A stretch of DNA of 35,429 nt. It comes from Candidatus Woodwardiibium gallinarum. GTDB lineage: Bacteria > Bacillota > Clostridia > Oscillospirales > CAG-382. A program made the translations under genes and the position numbers. The notes beneath the pieces are model-generated. The model ran no database searches. It saw only the letters and a list, made by a program, of their open reading frames with translations, and had not been told where the DNA came from. The stretch is taken from NCBI GenBank assembly GCA_904419545.1, contig CAJFRY010000018.1:1-35429 (forward strand), written 5' to 3'. Shown in pieces: positions 16,601 to 24,140 of this stretch (its first letter is position 1; each line of letters opens with the position of its first letter).

Positions 16601-18071
16601 TGGGCATACCGGGGTTGACATAGGTCTCGAACACCGATTCGACCTCGCCGTTTTTGTAGACGACCGCACCGATTTCGGTGATGCCGCAGGTCTTGGCCGA
16701 CAAACCTGTCGTCTCAATATCGAACACGACGAACTCGGTGTCGGTCAGCGCGAGGTTGGTGCCCATCCGATAGCCAAACACGGCGCGGGCGGTGTCGTCC
16801 ACCAGATAGCCCTCCATACCGTAGATGGGCTTGACGTTCTTATATTTCTTGCGCGCCTTCATTACCTCGGGATAGGCCTGCACATTGCCGTGGTCGGTGA
16901 TGGCGACGGCGGGCATGCCGCGGCTCTCCGCAACGCGCAGCACCTCTGCGGGATCGCAGAGCGCGTCGACGGCGGACATATTCGTGTGCAGGTGCAGCTC
17001 CACGCGCGGCGTTGGATGCCCGTCAGCGCGTATGATGTTTTTCACGCGCGACAGCGATTGGACGCGCACCACCGTCTCGCCCTCGTATTGGTCATAGCCC
17101 GCCTTTCCCTCGACGAGGTAATACGCTGGCGTTTTGGACACGTCGAGCGGTTCGGTGCTGGGAACGCTGAAGCGGGCAATGACCGACGACTCAAGGTCGG
17201 TCAGATACAGCTTAATCGTGCGCTTGGTATAATCGCGGCTCTCGCGCTCCTCCTCCATAAAGGCGCGCCCGAGGAAAGCGCAGGAAGCGTTGTCGCGGAT
17301 ATCCTTGATCGGGCGCAGCGTCAGGCAGGGCGCGCGGCCGTAAAGCATCTCCGCGCCTTCCAAGTCAAACACCAGCCGTCCGCTGCGGACGACCGTCTTT
17401 TCGTCGTTGAGATATTCAAAATCCGACTCGCCCTCGACGAGGGAAAAGGACCTGTCCTTCTCGACCCGCGGTTCGTCGCTTCCTGCATTCGCGGACGGCG
17501 CGGCGACCGTCGAGCGGACAGCCTCGGCGTATTGCCTGCTGAGCGCACGGCGGGTCTCTTCCACCTGTGCCAGCTCAGTGATATCGCCGACCTCGCCGAG
17601 GAGGACGAAGCGGATGTCCAGCCCGAACTCCGACTGCACGCAGTCGTGCAGGAAGCGGTCGGCGCCGTCGCTGTTGAGGATGGCGGCGTTCATCCCGTCG
17701 CGCAGATGGATGGTGACGGTGGCCGAAGGCGCGTCATACTCGTATGTACAATCGTCAAAAAAGCCGCGTCCGATCTTTTCGGTGCTGCGGCAGAGCGTCT
17801 CGATCAGATCGTCGATGCAGGACGCGGAGAACAGGCAACTGTTATATTTGGGGAACAGGCGGCATTCCGTCAGCTCATAGGCTTCCTTGATGCCGTCGGC
17901 AATTTCAAACAGAACGCTCTTCTTCACCAATCCCGAAAGCTTCATCTCACAGGTGACGCGACGGTTCTCGACGTCCGACCGAAGCGTATAGTCGAGCAGC
18001 GCGTCCAGCGCCTCCGCCGCTGCGGCGCTCGCTTCATAGCGCCTGAGCTGTTTTAAAAATTTTTCCTTCAT
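13683..18071 (-). CDS. polC: DNA polymerase III alpha subunit, PolC type
   Basis: Replicative DNA polymerase of low-GC Gram-positive bacteria, 1462 residues. Domains in order: N-terminal region and OB fold to about residue 340; PHP domain starting at HLHTNMSAVDAL (about 355) with AITDHGN; an inserted 3'-5' proofreading exonuclease with FDIETTGL (about 445), HNANFDVGFI and HHRASDD (about 586); the rest of PHP; a four-cysteine zinc module CPEC...CPEC (about 936-965); then the catalytic palm with APDIDLNFSGD (about 992), and fingers with RTTGQHPGGIVVIP. The last five residues, QMTLF, form a beta-clamp binding motif. The start ATG 18071 overlaps the ispG stop by 1 nt (TAATG) and has AGGCGG upstream; a longer in-frame start at 18101 lies inside ispG. 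All exonuclease motifs are intact. Confidence 0.98.
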   Translation of the reverse strand: MKEKFLKQLRRYEASAAAAEALDALLDYTLRSDVENRRVTCEMKLSGLVKKSVLFEIADGIKEAYELTECRLFPKYNSCLFSASCIDDLIETLCRSTEKIGRGFFDDCTYEYDAPSATVTIHLRDGMNAAILNSDGADRFLHDCVQSEFGLDIRFVLLGEVGDITELAQVEETRRALSRQYAEAVRSTVAAPSANAGSDEPRVEKDRSFSLVEGESDFEYLNDEKTVVRSGRLVFDLEGAEMLYGRAPCLTLRPIKDIRDNASCAFLGRAFMEEERESRDYTKRTIKLYLTDLESSVIARFSVPSTEPLDVSKTPAYYLVEGKAGYDQYEGETVVRVQSLSRVKNIIRADGHPTPRVELHLHTNMSAVDALCDPAEVLRVAESRGMPAVAITDHGNVQAYPEVMKARKKYKNVKPIYGMEGYLVDDTARAVFGYRMGTNLALTDTEFVVFDIETTGLSAKTCGITEIGAVVYKNGEVESVFETYVNPGMPIPENIVKLTGITDEMVAGAPSEAEAVQSFLAFAGDRMLIAHNANFDVGFIRSVSEKNGLRFANTYLDTVSLSRYLNRSLARHTLDSLRDHYKLGEFNHHRASDDTRMLAKIFACMVGQLEKDGVKTVDEMLNAMAGSADPKRLRPYHVCLLVVNSTGLKNLYKMISDSYLSYYYRYPRLPKTLIAENRDGLLIGSACEAGELYQAVLDGKPDSELEKIAAFYDYFEIMPRCNNQFLIDEKRVGNDQASGMAELERLNRKIVELGERLNKPVVATGDVHFLDKEDEIYRQILQFGMKFGDAMRETSLYLKTTDEMLEEFSYLGAEKAFEVVVTNPRAIADRIDGDVKPIPDGQYTPKIEGAEEELTTCCYERAKEMYGDPLPQIVAERTEKELSSIIKNGFAVLYIIARKLVKNSESHGYLVGSRGSVGSSVIATLCGVSEVNPLPPHYRCPECRHSEFFTHGEVGSGFDLPPKNCPECGAPMLMDGHDIPFETFLGFHGEKAPDIDLNFSGDNQADAHKYTEVLFGKENIFRAGTVGTIASKTAYGFVKKFLEEKGMTLTKAEENRLISGCVGIKRTTGQHPGGIVVIPKEYQIYDFTPIQHPADKDSSGVITTHFAFEYLHDTLLKLDILGHDVPTFYKVFEDYTGIDIRTVPMNDPDVMELFNSTKPLKPLEDTGCELGAHALPEITPYVMQMMQTAKPKTFADLLQISGLSHGTGIWLGNGEELIKNGTCTIKEIIGTRDSIMLYLIQKGVDYSMAFKIMESVRKGKGLTEEMEKDMRAGSVPEWYIESCKKIRYMFPKSHAAAYMMGTLRLGWCKVHRPVEYYATYFTVKPEGFDASIVAGGMKAVRKRIVELENSEDTNKKDADTLVCLQVVREMYARGYAFLPVDIFKSHAYRFIPEDGKIRMPFSALVGLGETAAQNIYDAIRTGRATTLEELKTVASLTKNVVEILRSNDCLGGLPESDQMTLF

Positions 18072-19144
18072 TATTTTGATTCCGCCTGATTCGCCAGCCA
18101 TTTTTTCACTTCCGTCAGCAGCGTTTCCTCGATTTCGTCTTCTGCGATCCGTCCGACCGTTTTTCCGCCGACAAACAACAGCGCATCGCCATCCCCGCAG
18201 GCGCAGCCGAGGTCCGCGCCTGCAGCCTCGCCCGGGCCGTTAACCGCGCAGCCCATCAACGCCACGTTAACTACGCGGTCGGTTTTGACGGCGGCCAGTT
18301 TTTGTTCCAGCGACCGTGCCCTGGCGATCAGGTCCGTCCGGCAGCGGCCGCAGGTCGGGCAGGAGATGAGATTGATCCCGCCGGAAAGGCCGAGCGCGCG
18401 GAGGATGCTTTTCCCCGCCTCGACCTCCTCGGTCACGTCGTCGGATAGCGATACGCGGATGGTGTCGCCGATGCCGTCGGCCAGCAGCGCGCCGATGCCG
18501 ATGGCGCCTTTGACCAGCCCCGTGCGGCGCGGTCCGGCCTCGGTAACGCCGAGATGGAGCGGATACGGGCATTCCCGCGCGAGAATACGGTTGGCCTCAA
18601 TCATCATCCTGACGTCGGAGGATTTGACCGAGACGACCAGGTCGTCGAAATCGAACCGCTCCAGCAGCCGGATGCTTTCCAGCGCGCTCTCGGCCAGCGC
18701 TTCGGCCGTCGGCGCGCCGTATTTCTCTGCGATTTTTTTTGCCAGCGAACCACCGTTGACGCCCACGCGCACCGGCACGCCCAGCCGCGCGCAGGTTTTG
18801 GCGACCGCGCGCACACGGTCGTCGCCTCCGATGTTGCCGGGATTGATGCGGAGCTTTGAGATACCCGCCTCGGCAGCGTCGATTGCAAGCTTATAGTCAA
18901 AATGAATATCCGCTACCAGCGGCAGCTTCGTATGCTCCAAAAAATAGGGGATGTTGGCGACCGCCTCGGCGGAATTCACCGTAAACCGCACAATATCACC
19001 CCCACAGCGCTCCAGCGCACGGATCTGCGCAAGCGTTGCATCGCGGTCGGCGGTATCGGCGTTCGTCATCGACTGCACTGTGATACGGCTGCCGCCGCCG
19101 ATGGTGACACCGCGCACCGTAACCGTTTTGCTTTCCCTTCTCAT
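18071..19144 (-). CDS. ispG: 4-hydroxy-3-methylbut-2-enyl diphosphate synthase
   Basis: IspG reductively opens methylerythritol cyclodiphosphate to HMBPP, the sixth MEP step, using a [4Fe-4S] cluster. The 357-residue length fits the two-domain bacterial form. The TIM-barrel half begins with VTVRGVTIGGG and includes QSMTNADTADRDAT, LVADIHFDYKLA and RINPGNIGG. The C-terminal half carries the cluster ligands in SCPTCGRC and, further on, MGCAVNGPGEA. The start ATG 19144 follows GGGGAG by 11 nt and lies 25 nt after rseP. It overlaps polC by 1 nt. Confidence 0.97.
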   Translation of the reverse strand: MRRESKTVTVRGVTIGGGSRITVQSMTNADTADRDATLAQIRALERCGGDIVRFTVNSAEAVANIPYFLEHTKLPLVADIHFDYKLAIDAAEAGISKLRINPGNIGGDDRVRAVAKTCARLGVPVRVGVNGGSLAKKIAEKYGAPTAEALAESALESIRLLERFDFDDLVVSVKSSDVRMMIEANRILARECPYPLHLGVTEAGPRRTGLVKGAIGIGALLADGIGDTIRVSLSDDVTEEVEAGKSILRALGLSGGINLISCPTCGRCRTDLIARARSLEQKLAAVKTDRVVNVALMGCAVNGPGEAAGADLGCACGDGDALLFVGGKTVGRIAEDEIEETLLTEVKKWLANQAESK

Positions 19145-19169
19145 CGATGTGTCGTCTCCCCTTTTTCAA

Positions 19170-20240
19170 TCAGAACAGCCCGATGATGTCCTTAAATGCA
19201 ACCACAGCCATCAGCACCAGCAGAAAGAGCATAAAGATCGCGCTGACGGCATTTTCATACTTCGGATCCATCGGCTTGCGGCGAATTCCTTCAATGATAT
19301 AAAACAGGATACGGCCGCCGTCGAGCACCGGTATGGGCAGGAGGTTGAACACCCCCAGGCTCATCGAAATCAGCACCGTCATGCTTCCCAGGCTCCGCAG
19401 GGTGGCGGCAGCGCCGTCGGCACTCTGGATCACCTCGCCGACCTGCTCGCCGATGCCGATCGGACCGGAAAGCGCACTCATCCCGTAACGGCCGCGGAAG
19501 GTATCGACCAGCGAATCGACAGTCAGTTCCATCGTCGCAACCGACTGCCAGAAAGCCTGATAAATCACCTCGCCTGCGGTTTTCTCCGCGCGGTAAACGG
19601 CAAAATCGACATTGGCCAGCGTCACGCCATCCGCTTCCGAAACCGGGAAATTGACGCCGCGCAGCAATACCTCCTCCCCGTCCCGCTCGACAAGCACGTC
19701 TACCGGCGCGATGCCGTCGACGGCAATGAAGTAATTGAGTTCAATAATAACGTGGATTTTTTGCCCGGCAACTTCAAGAATCTTGTCCCCGGGCTGTAAG
19801 CCGGACGCGTTGCTTGTGCTGCCGTCCACAAAACCGGCCACCGTCGTCGAGCCAAGAACCGGCGTGCTGACGACAACAATGCTCATGATCAGCATCCCGA
19901 GCAGAATATTCATCAGCGGTCCGGCAAGGCAGATGACAATACGGCGCCAGACGGGAATTGTATTCAGCGGTGTTTTGCCGCGGTCGGCTTCGTCCAAGTC
20001 TTCCTCGCGGTCGTCTGCATATTCGCCGATCATCGATACAAAGCCGCCGATCGGCAGCGCGCGGACCGAAAACAGGTTATGCTTCCCTCGGCGGGAGAAC
20101 AGCTTCGGCCCCATGCCGATGGCGAACTCCTTGATGCCGACGCCGAAGGCGCGCGCGGCGATATAATGCCCCAGCTCGTGAATAAAAATCAGCAGTCCGA
20201 AGATGAGGACCGTTACCAGAATCGTTACAACAGTATTCAA
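19170..20240 (-). CDS. rseP: RIP zinc metalloprotease RseP (site-2 protease family)
   Basis: Membrane-embedded zinc protease that cuts substrates within or near the bilayer, such as anti-sigma factors and signal peptide remnants. The 356-residue protein has HELGH (H21, E22, H25) in its first membrane helix, one PDZ domain (about residues 125-200, GLQPGDKILEV), and the third metal ligand in LPIPVLDGGRI within a late helix. Four membrane segments can be seen. The start is TTG 20240, overlapping the dxr stop as TTGA; nothing better lies nearby, and HELGH then sits at the usual position. Its place between dxr and ispG is typical of Clostridia and Bacilli. Confidence 0.95.
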   Translation of the reverse strand: MNTVVTILVTVLIFGLLIFIHELGHYIAARAFGVGIKEFAIGMGPKLFSRRGKHNLFSVRALPIGGFVSMIGEYADDREEDLDEADRGKTPLNTIPVWRRIVICLAGPLMNILLGMLIMSIVVVSTPVLGSTTVAGFVDGSTSNASGLQPGDKILEVAGQKIHVIIELNYFIAVDGIAPVDVLVERDGEEVLLRGVNFPVSEADGVTLANVDFAVYRAEKTAGEVIYQAFWQSVATMELTVDSLVDTFRGRYGMSALSGPIGIGEQVGEVIQSADGAAATLRSLGSMTVLISMSLGVFNLLPIPVLDGGRILFYIIEGIRRKPMDPKYENAVSAIFMLFLLVLMAVVAFKDIIGLF

Positions 20241-21376
20241 CAGCAGCCTCCGTTCACAAATGCGCGCGCGGCGCGGTCGGTCTCCAAAATATCTTCCAGC
20301 GACGGAGCGGCAACATACGGCACCGCGTCCATCGCACGGGCAACAAGCGCAAACAGCTCCAGATAGCCGAGCTTACCTGCCAGGAAAGCGGCGACGGCGG
20401 CTTCGTTGGCGCCGTTGAGTGCCGCACAGGCGTTCCCGCCTCGGTCAAAGGCCTCGCGCGCCTTCTTCAGCAGGAAAAACGTGTCCGTGTCCGGCGCCTC
20501 AAAGCCGAGCGTCAGTCCCGTAAAGGAAAGCGGTTCGACCGGCGAAGGACAGCGCGACGGATAGGTCAGCGCGTACTGGATGCACAGCCGCATGTCGGGC
20601 TTGGAGAGCTGCGCCTTGACGGCGCCGTCCTCAAACTCGACCATCGAATGCACCACGCTCTCACGGTGGATGAGCACCTCGACCTTCTCCTGCGGCAGAC
20701 CGAACAGGTGCGCGGCCTCGATGATTTCAAAGCCCTTGTTCATCATCGTCGACGAATCGACCGTGATCTTCGGCCCCATCCGCCAGCTCGGGTGTGCCAG
20801 CGCCAGCGCGGGCGTGACGGCGCGCAGCTCGTCGCGCGTTTTGCCGTAAAACGGCCCGCCGGAGGCGGTCAGCAGCAGTCGGCGCACGCGGTTTCCGTCC
20901 TCGCCGCGCAGGCATTGGAAGACGGCCGAATGCTCGCTGTCCACCGGCAGAATGGGCACGCCGTTTTCGCGCGCTTCGCGCATCACCTGCGTGCCGTAAA
21001 CGACGAGCGTCTCCTTATTCGCCAGCGCGACGGTGTTCCCCGTGCGGACGGCGGCCAGCGTAGGCAGCAGTCCGCCGATGCCGACGATCGCATTCAGCAC
21101 GACCGGACGGCCGGGCAGCGCCGCCGCAGCGCAGAGCGCGTCGGGTCCGGCGGAAACACGCACCGGCGTATCGGCCAGCAGCAGCTTGAGTTCGTTATAT
21201 TTTTCGTCTGCGATCACGCACGCTTCGGGCAGGAATTCCCGGCAGAGCGCGGCCAGCCCCGCAGCGTCCCTGTGCGCGGTCAGGACGCGTGGACGCTCGC
21301 CCCGCGCGCGCAGGACGTCCAGCGCCTGACGGCCGACCGAGCCGGTCGCGCCGAGGACGACGACCCCGCCCGTCAC
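20237..21376 (-). CDS. dxr: 1-deoxy-D-xylulose 5-phosphate reductoisomerase
   Basis: Dxr converts DXP to 2-C-methyl-D-erythritol 4-phosphate with NADPH, the committed MEP step and the target of fosmidomycin. The 379-residue protein begins with the dinucleotide-binding loop LGATGSVGRQALDV. It then shows VALANKETLV, the metal and substrate residues in PVDSEHSAVFQCL, LTASGGPF, and MGPKITVDSSTMMNKGFE with HRESVVHSMVEF. The start is GTG 21376, which overlaps the cdsA stop as GTGA. The C-terminus NGGCC ends at the coupled rseP start. Confidence 0.97.
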   Translation of the reverse strand: MTGGVVVLGATGSVGRQALDVLRARGERPRVLTAHRDAAGLAALCREFLPEACVIADEKYNELKLLLADTPVRVSAGPDALCAAAALPGRPVVLNAIVGIGGLLPTLAAVRTGNTVALANKETLVVYGTQVMREARENGVPILPVDSEHSAVFQCLRGEDGNRVRRLLLTASGGPFYGKTRDELRAVTPALALAHPSWRMGPKITVDSSTMMNKGFEIIEAAHLFGLPQEKVEVLIHRESVVHSMVEFEDGAVKAQLSKPDMRLCIQYALTYPSRCPSPVEPLSFTGLTLGFEAPDTDTFFLLKKAREAFDRGGNACAALNGANEAAVAAFLAGKLGYLELFALVARAMDAVPYVAAPSLEDILETDRAARAFVNGGCC

Positions 21377-22167
21377 AGCACAGTCACCGCCAGCAGCGCC
21401 GCAGCCGTAATGCCGAGCGGCAGGATGCTGTCAAACCGGTCGAGCACGCCGCCGTGCCCGGGGAAGATATTCCCATAATCTTTCACACCGAACGCGCGCT
21501 TGATGACCGAAGCCGCAAGGTCGCCCAGCATCGATACGGCCGAGCCGCAGACAGCCAGCAGCGCCAGCAGCAGGTAATTTTCCCGGATGCCGTACAGCAT
21601 GTCGACGGCCAGCGCATAGACCGCGAACGCCGCGACGCAGCCGATCACGCCGCCGACGGCGCCCGCAACCGTTTTTTTTGGACTGATATGCTCGCAGAGC
21701 TTGCGGCGTCCGAAAAATTTGCCGGCGAAAAGCGCGAAGGTATCCGTGGACCAGGCGGCGATGAAAATGAGCAGATAGCGCAGCGGCTCCGCGTCGCGCA
21801 CGAGCACGAGCGAAGCGAAGCCGAAGGTCACAAACAGCATAGTAAACGCGGTCTTGGAAAGCGCGGCGAAATCGGTTTTATGATAGAACAGCACCGATGC
21901 AAACAGCAAATACAGCCCGTAAACGAGATACAGCGGATACAGCGCGGCCGGGCAGGCACGCGACAGCAGCGGCGCGGCGGCCGCCAGCAGCGCCGATGGA
22001 AAAAAGAGAAACAGGCTTGCCCGCACGCCGATGCAGCCGAGCATCTCGTAAACAGCGACAACGCTCAGCAGCGCGACGGCAGCCGGATAGACCCATGTGC
22101 CTGAAAAATACAGCACGGGCACGAACAGCGCCAGCGCGACGATGGCGGTGACAATCCTTTTGGTCAT
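21373..22167 (-). CDS. cdsA: Phosphatidate cytidylyltransferase
   Basis: CdsA makes CDP-diacylglycerol from phosphatidic acid and CTP, the branch point for membrane phospholipids, including the cardiolipin route suggested at 31779-33332. It has about eight hydrophobic helices and the family signature near the C-terminus: SPKKTVAGAVGG, then SMLGDLAASVIKR and GVKDYGNIFPGHGGVLDRFDS with the metal-binding acids. I chose ATG 22167 (264 residues, MTKRIVTAIVAL), with AAGGGA 10 nt upstream. ATG 22188 is also in frame and overlaps the stop of a short upstream open frame as ATGA, so it cannot be excluded. In most relatives uppS lies directly upstream; here a 590-bp spacer intervenes. Confidence 0.95.
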   Translation of the reverse strand: MTKRIVTAIVALALFVPVLYFSGTWVYPAAVALLSVVAVYEMLGCIGVRASLFLFFPSALLAAAAPLLSRACPAALYPLYLVYGLYLLFASVLFYHKTDFAALSKTAFTMLFVTFGFASLVLVRDAEPLRYLLIFIAAWSTDTFALFAGKFFGRRKLCEHISPKKTVAGAVGGVIGCVAAFAVYALAVDMLYGIRENYLLLALLAVCGSAVSMLGDLAASVIKRAFGVKDYGNIFPGHGGVLDRFDSILPLGITAAALLAVTVL

Positions 22168-22184
22168 AGCAATCCAATCCCTTA

Positions 22185-22447
22185 TCATTTAAGATACGCA
22201 CACAATTGTTCGCTGCGCAGCCGCCGGACCAACCGGCCAAACGCCTGCTTGGCTAACCGATAAAACGCCGTCTGCAATTTCATATCTGTGCAGTCGTTCA
22301 CGCAAAGGACAAACTTCCACTTGCCCCAAAGAGTCGTGTTCCAACTCGGCCAATCAACATAAGCCGCCTGGCTTTCATACCCAATTTCCGTTTAATCTCC
22401 AGACCGAAGCGCCGCTCAGCTATTATGCTGATCCCACTGCCGCCCCT
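22185..22447 (-). pseudogene. Possible frameshifted coding remnant upstream of cdsA
   Basis: Two overlapping open frames on the minus strand look protein-like but have no proper start. The first (22301-22447, 49 codons) contains AERRFGLEIKRKLG. The second (22188-22391, 68 codons, stop at 22185-22187) contains GYESQAAYVDWPSWNTTLWG and ends RSEQLCAYLK. Joining them by a shift near the GKLG-like segment at about 22378 would give one continuous, tryptophan-rich protein piece. I do not recognise it. It may be the decayed end of an inserted gene, or chance. Confidence 0.25.
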
Positions 22448-22468
22448 TCATTTATGTGGGCGGTTTTT
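22439..22468 (+). terminator. Plus-facing intrinsic terminator
   Basis: GCCGCCC pairs with GGGCGGT across an 11-12 nt loop and is followed by TTTTT on the plus strand. On the minus strand the same hairpin would be followed by its G+C-rich flank, so it only works for plus-strand transcripts, yet no plus-strand gene is evident upstream. Confidence 0.55.
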
Positions 22469-22486
22469 CGTCTTATACTTATACTT

Positions 22487-22514
22487 GATGAAACGGTTGA
22501 AAGCGGTTTTCATC
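22487..22514. repeat. Imperfect inverted repeat with GATGAAA/TTTCATC arms
   Basis: Seven-base arms close an inner part (22491-22510) that closely resembles the core of the 23-bp inverted repeat at 22632-22654, with one base missing on the left half and one extra on the right. Confidence 0.45.
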
Positions 22515-22631
22515 CGTCATTCGCTTTTGCGTATGATACCCCGGGCAATGCGTTAGGGAAATATGCCGTACAAATATCTATTTCTTACAAATTCATTTGG
22601 ATTTGCAAGCAGCGGCATTTGACGCAGTTTG

Positions 22632-22654
22632 CAAAACGGTTTGAAACCGTTTTG
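22632..22654. repeat. 23-bp perfect inverted repeat
   Basis: Two 11-bp arms, CAAAACGGTTT and AAACCGTTTTG, surround a single central base. As RNA it could form an 8-bp stem with a 7-nt loop followed by a short U-rich end on either strand. It lies just after the candidate TATAAT box, so it could be an operator, a weak two-way terminator or part of a dispersed repeat. Confidence 0.7.
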
Positions 22655-22666
22655 TCCGGAAATCGT

Positions 22667-22672
22667 ATTATA
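22667..22672 (-). promoter_or_regulatory. Candidate -10 box for cdsA-dxr-rseP-ispG-polC
   Basis: A perfect TATAAT reads toward cdsA, but the region 16-18 nt upstream has no good -35 (best is CTGGTA) and there is no extended TG. If real, it would give the downstream block its own transcript with a leader of about 490 nt. Confidence 0.3.
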
Positions 22673-22700
22673 TCTGCTGTCTGCCTTTTACCAGACCCGT

Positions 22701-22733
22701 AAAAAAACACAAACCGCAGCCATTTTTGTATTT
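22701..22733 (-). terminator. Weak intrinsic terminator candidate after uppS
   Basis: AAATACAAA pairs with TTTGTGTTT (9 bp, one G-U) around an 11-nt loop and runs into seven U residues. The stem is AT-rich and therefore weak. It lies 48 nt after the uppS stop. Confidence 0.35.
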
Positions 22734-22780
22734 GCCACGATTCCGGTTCGAGCAAGCGAATTTCCAATCGCAAGCGTTTT

Positions 22781-23491
22781 TTACGCACGTCCGAAGCGGC
22801 GCTTGCGGGTGCTGTAATCCCACAATGCACGGCAAAGCTCCTTCCGTCCGAAATCGGGCCAGAGGGTAGAGGTAAAATAGTACTCACTGTACGCGCTCTG
22901 CCAAAGCAGAAAGTTGGAAATACGCAGCTCGCCGCTGGTGCGGATAATGAGGTCCGGGTCGGGCAGCCCGGCGGTGTAAAGGTGCGCCGAGAGCGTTTCC
23001 GCCGTGATATCCCCCTCTGCGGCTGCTTGCCTTGCGGCGGCGACAATCTCATCCCGTCCGCCGTAGGAGAGCGCGACAGACAGTGTCATCCCCGTGCTGC
23101 CGGAAAGCGCTTCGACGCTGCTTTCCAGCCCTGCACGGGACTCGGAATCAAAACGCGAAAGGTCGCCGAGGATGCGCAGACGGATGTTCCGTTCACGGAG
23201 CGTAGGCACATATTCGGTAATGGCCTCGTTCATAATGCGCAGCAGCGCGCGGACCTCGTCGTCACTGCGGTTCCAATTCTCTGTAGAGAACGCATAGACC
23301 GTCAGAAAACCGATGCCGGCACCCGCACAGAGTTCAACGGTTCTGACAAAATTGTCAAAGCCCGCCTTATGTCCGGCGCTGCGCGGCAGCCCGCGGTTCG
23401 CCGCCCAGCGGCCGTTGCCGTCCATAATAACGGCAAGGTGCGCGGGAAGTACGGGCGGGAAACGATACTTCCGGAAAAACGGCAGACGCAT
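22781..23491 (-). CDS. uppS: Isoprenyl (undecaprenyl) diphosphate synthase
   Basis: Cis-prenyltransferase that extends farnesyl diphosphate with isopentenyl units to the C55 lipid carrier for peptidoglycan and other wall polymers. The 236-residue protein has the P-loop-like MDGNGRWAANRGLPRSAGH with the catalytic Asp in the MDGN motif. Then come YAFSTENWNRS, ALSYGGRDEI, and the C-terminal PDPDLIIRTSGELRISNFLL and WQSAYSEYYFT motifs. The start ATG 23491 overlaps the frr stop by 1 nt (TAATG). It is the last gene before the 590-bp spacer. Confidence 0.96.
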   Translation of the reverse strand: MRLPFFRKYRFPPVLPAHLAVIMDGNGRWAANRGLPRSAGHKAGFDNFVRTVELCAGAGIGFLTVYAFSTENWNRSDDEVRALLRIMNEAITEYVPTLRERNIRLRILGDLSRFDSESRAGLESSVEALSGSTGMTLSVALSYGGRDEIVAAARQAAAEGDITAETLSAHLYTAGLPDPDLIIRTSGELRISNFLLWQSAYSEYYFTSTLWPDFGRKELCRALWDYSTRKRRFGRA

Positions 23492-24045
23492 TACAGCTCC
23501 ATGATCTCCTTGTTCTTCTTTTCGACCGCAGCGTCCACCTCTTTAATGTAGCGGTCGACGAGGTCCTGTACGAGCTTTTCACTGGCTTTCTGCTCGTCCT
23601 CCGTCATCTCGGAATTTTTCTTCATTTCCTTGGCCTTATCGTTGGCCTCGCGGCGAATGTTGCGAAGGGCAACCTTTGCATCTTCGCCCATCTTGGCTGT
23701 CTGCTTGGTCAGCTCCTTACGGCGCTCCTCGGTAAGCGCAGGGAACACCAGCCGCAGGCATTTCCCGTCGTTCTGCGGCGTGATACCGATATCCGACGCC
23801 TGAATGGCCTTTTCCAGCTCCTTAAGAACATTCGTCTCCCACGGAGTGATGACGAGCGTGCGCGCATCCACGGTCTTGACGGTCGCCACACCGTCCACAG
23901 CCGTCGGCGTGCCGTAATAGGGAACGGTGATCTTATCCAGCACGCGGGCGCTGGCGCGGCCGACACGGATGCAGGCAAACTCCTCCTCCAGAACGGCGAT
24001 GGTCTTTTTCATTTTTTCCTCGAAGGCTTTTGTCTCCAGCTTCAT
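23491..24045 (-). CDS. frr: Ribosome recycling factor
   Basis: Frr splits the post-termination ribosome together with EF-G. The 184 residues match the family exactly. The long three-helix bundle is interrupted by the small beta domain: IRVGRASARVLDKITVPYYG, TPTAVDGVAT, LVITPWE, then IGITPQNDGKCLRLVFPALT and EERRKELTK, followed by charged helices to the C-terminus. The start ATG 24045 follows AAGGAG by 9 nt. An extended -10 lies 43 nt upstream, so it may be transcribed both from there and by read-through from pyrH. Confidence 0.97.
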   Translation of the reverse strand: MKLETKAFEEKMKKTIAVLEEEFACIRVGRASARVLDKITVPYYGTPTAVDGVATVKTVDARTLVITPWETNVLKELEKAIQASDIGITPQNDGKCLRLVFPALTEERRKELTKQTAKMGEDAKVALRNIRREANDKAKEMKKNSEMTEDEQKASEKLVQDLVDRYIKEVDAAVEKKNKEIMEL

Positions 24046-24087
24046 TTCGGTTGCTCCTTTTTTATTTTTTCATTTCACGATGGACGT

Positions 24088-24096
24088 ATTTTACCA
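24088..24096 (-). promoter_or_regulatory. Extended -10 promoter candidate for frr-uppS
   Basis: TGGTAAAAT (extended -10 type) lies in the 95-nt gap between pyrH and frr. No good -35 is seen at the right distance, which extended -10 promoters can lack. Confidence 0.4.
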
Positions 24097-24140
24097 TAAG
24101 CAGAAATAAGACACAGGCGGTCCGGCTTGTCTTTCGCGTT

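Larger units (their letters stand above)
22188..22780. other. 590-bp AT-richer spacer between uppS and cdsA
   Basis: This gap breaks a block whose other junctions are 1-4 nt overlaps. It is visibly AT-richer than the flanking genes. It holds a weak minus-strand terminator candidate (22701-22733), a TATAAT box (22667-22672), a 23-bp near-palindrome (22632-22654), a related imperfect inverted repeat (22487-22514), a plus-facing terminator (22439-22468) and coding-like remnants (22185-22447). No intact gene, tRNA or recognised riboswitch is present. Confidence 0.6.

Noticed and set aside
22585..23052. A 155-codon minus-strand frame overlapping the end of uppS and the spacer
   Set aside because: Most of it is uppS in a wrong frame; the rest is AT-rich spacer without a start or ribosome site.
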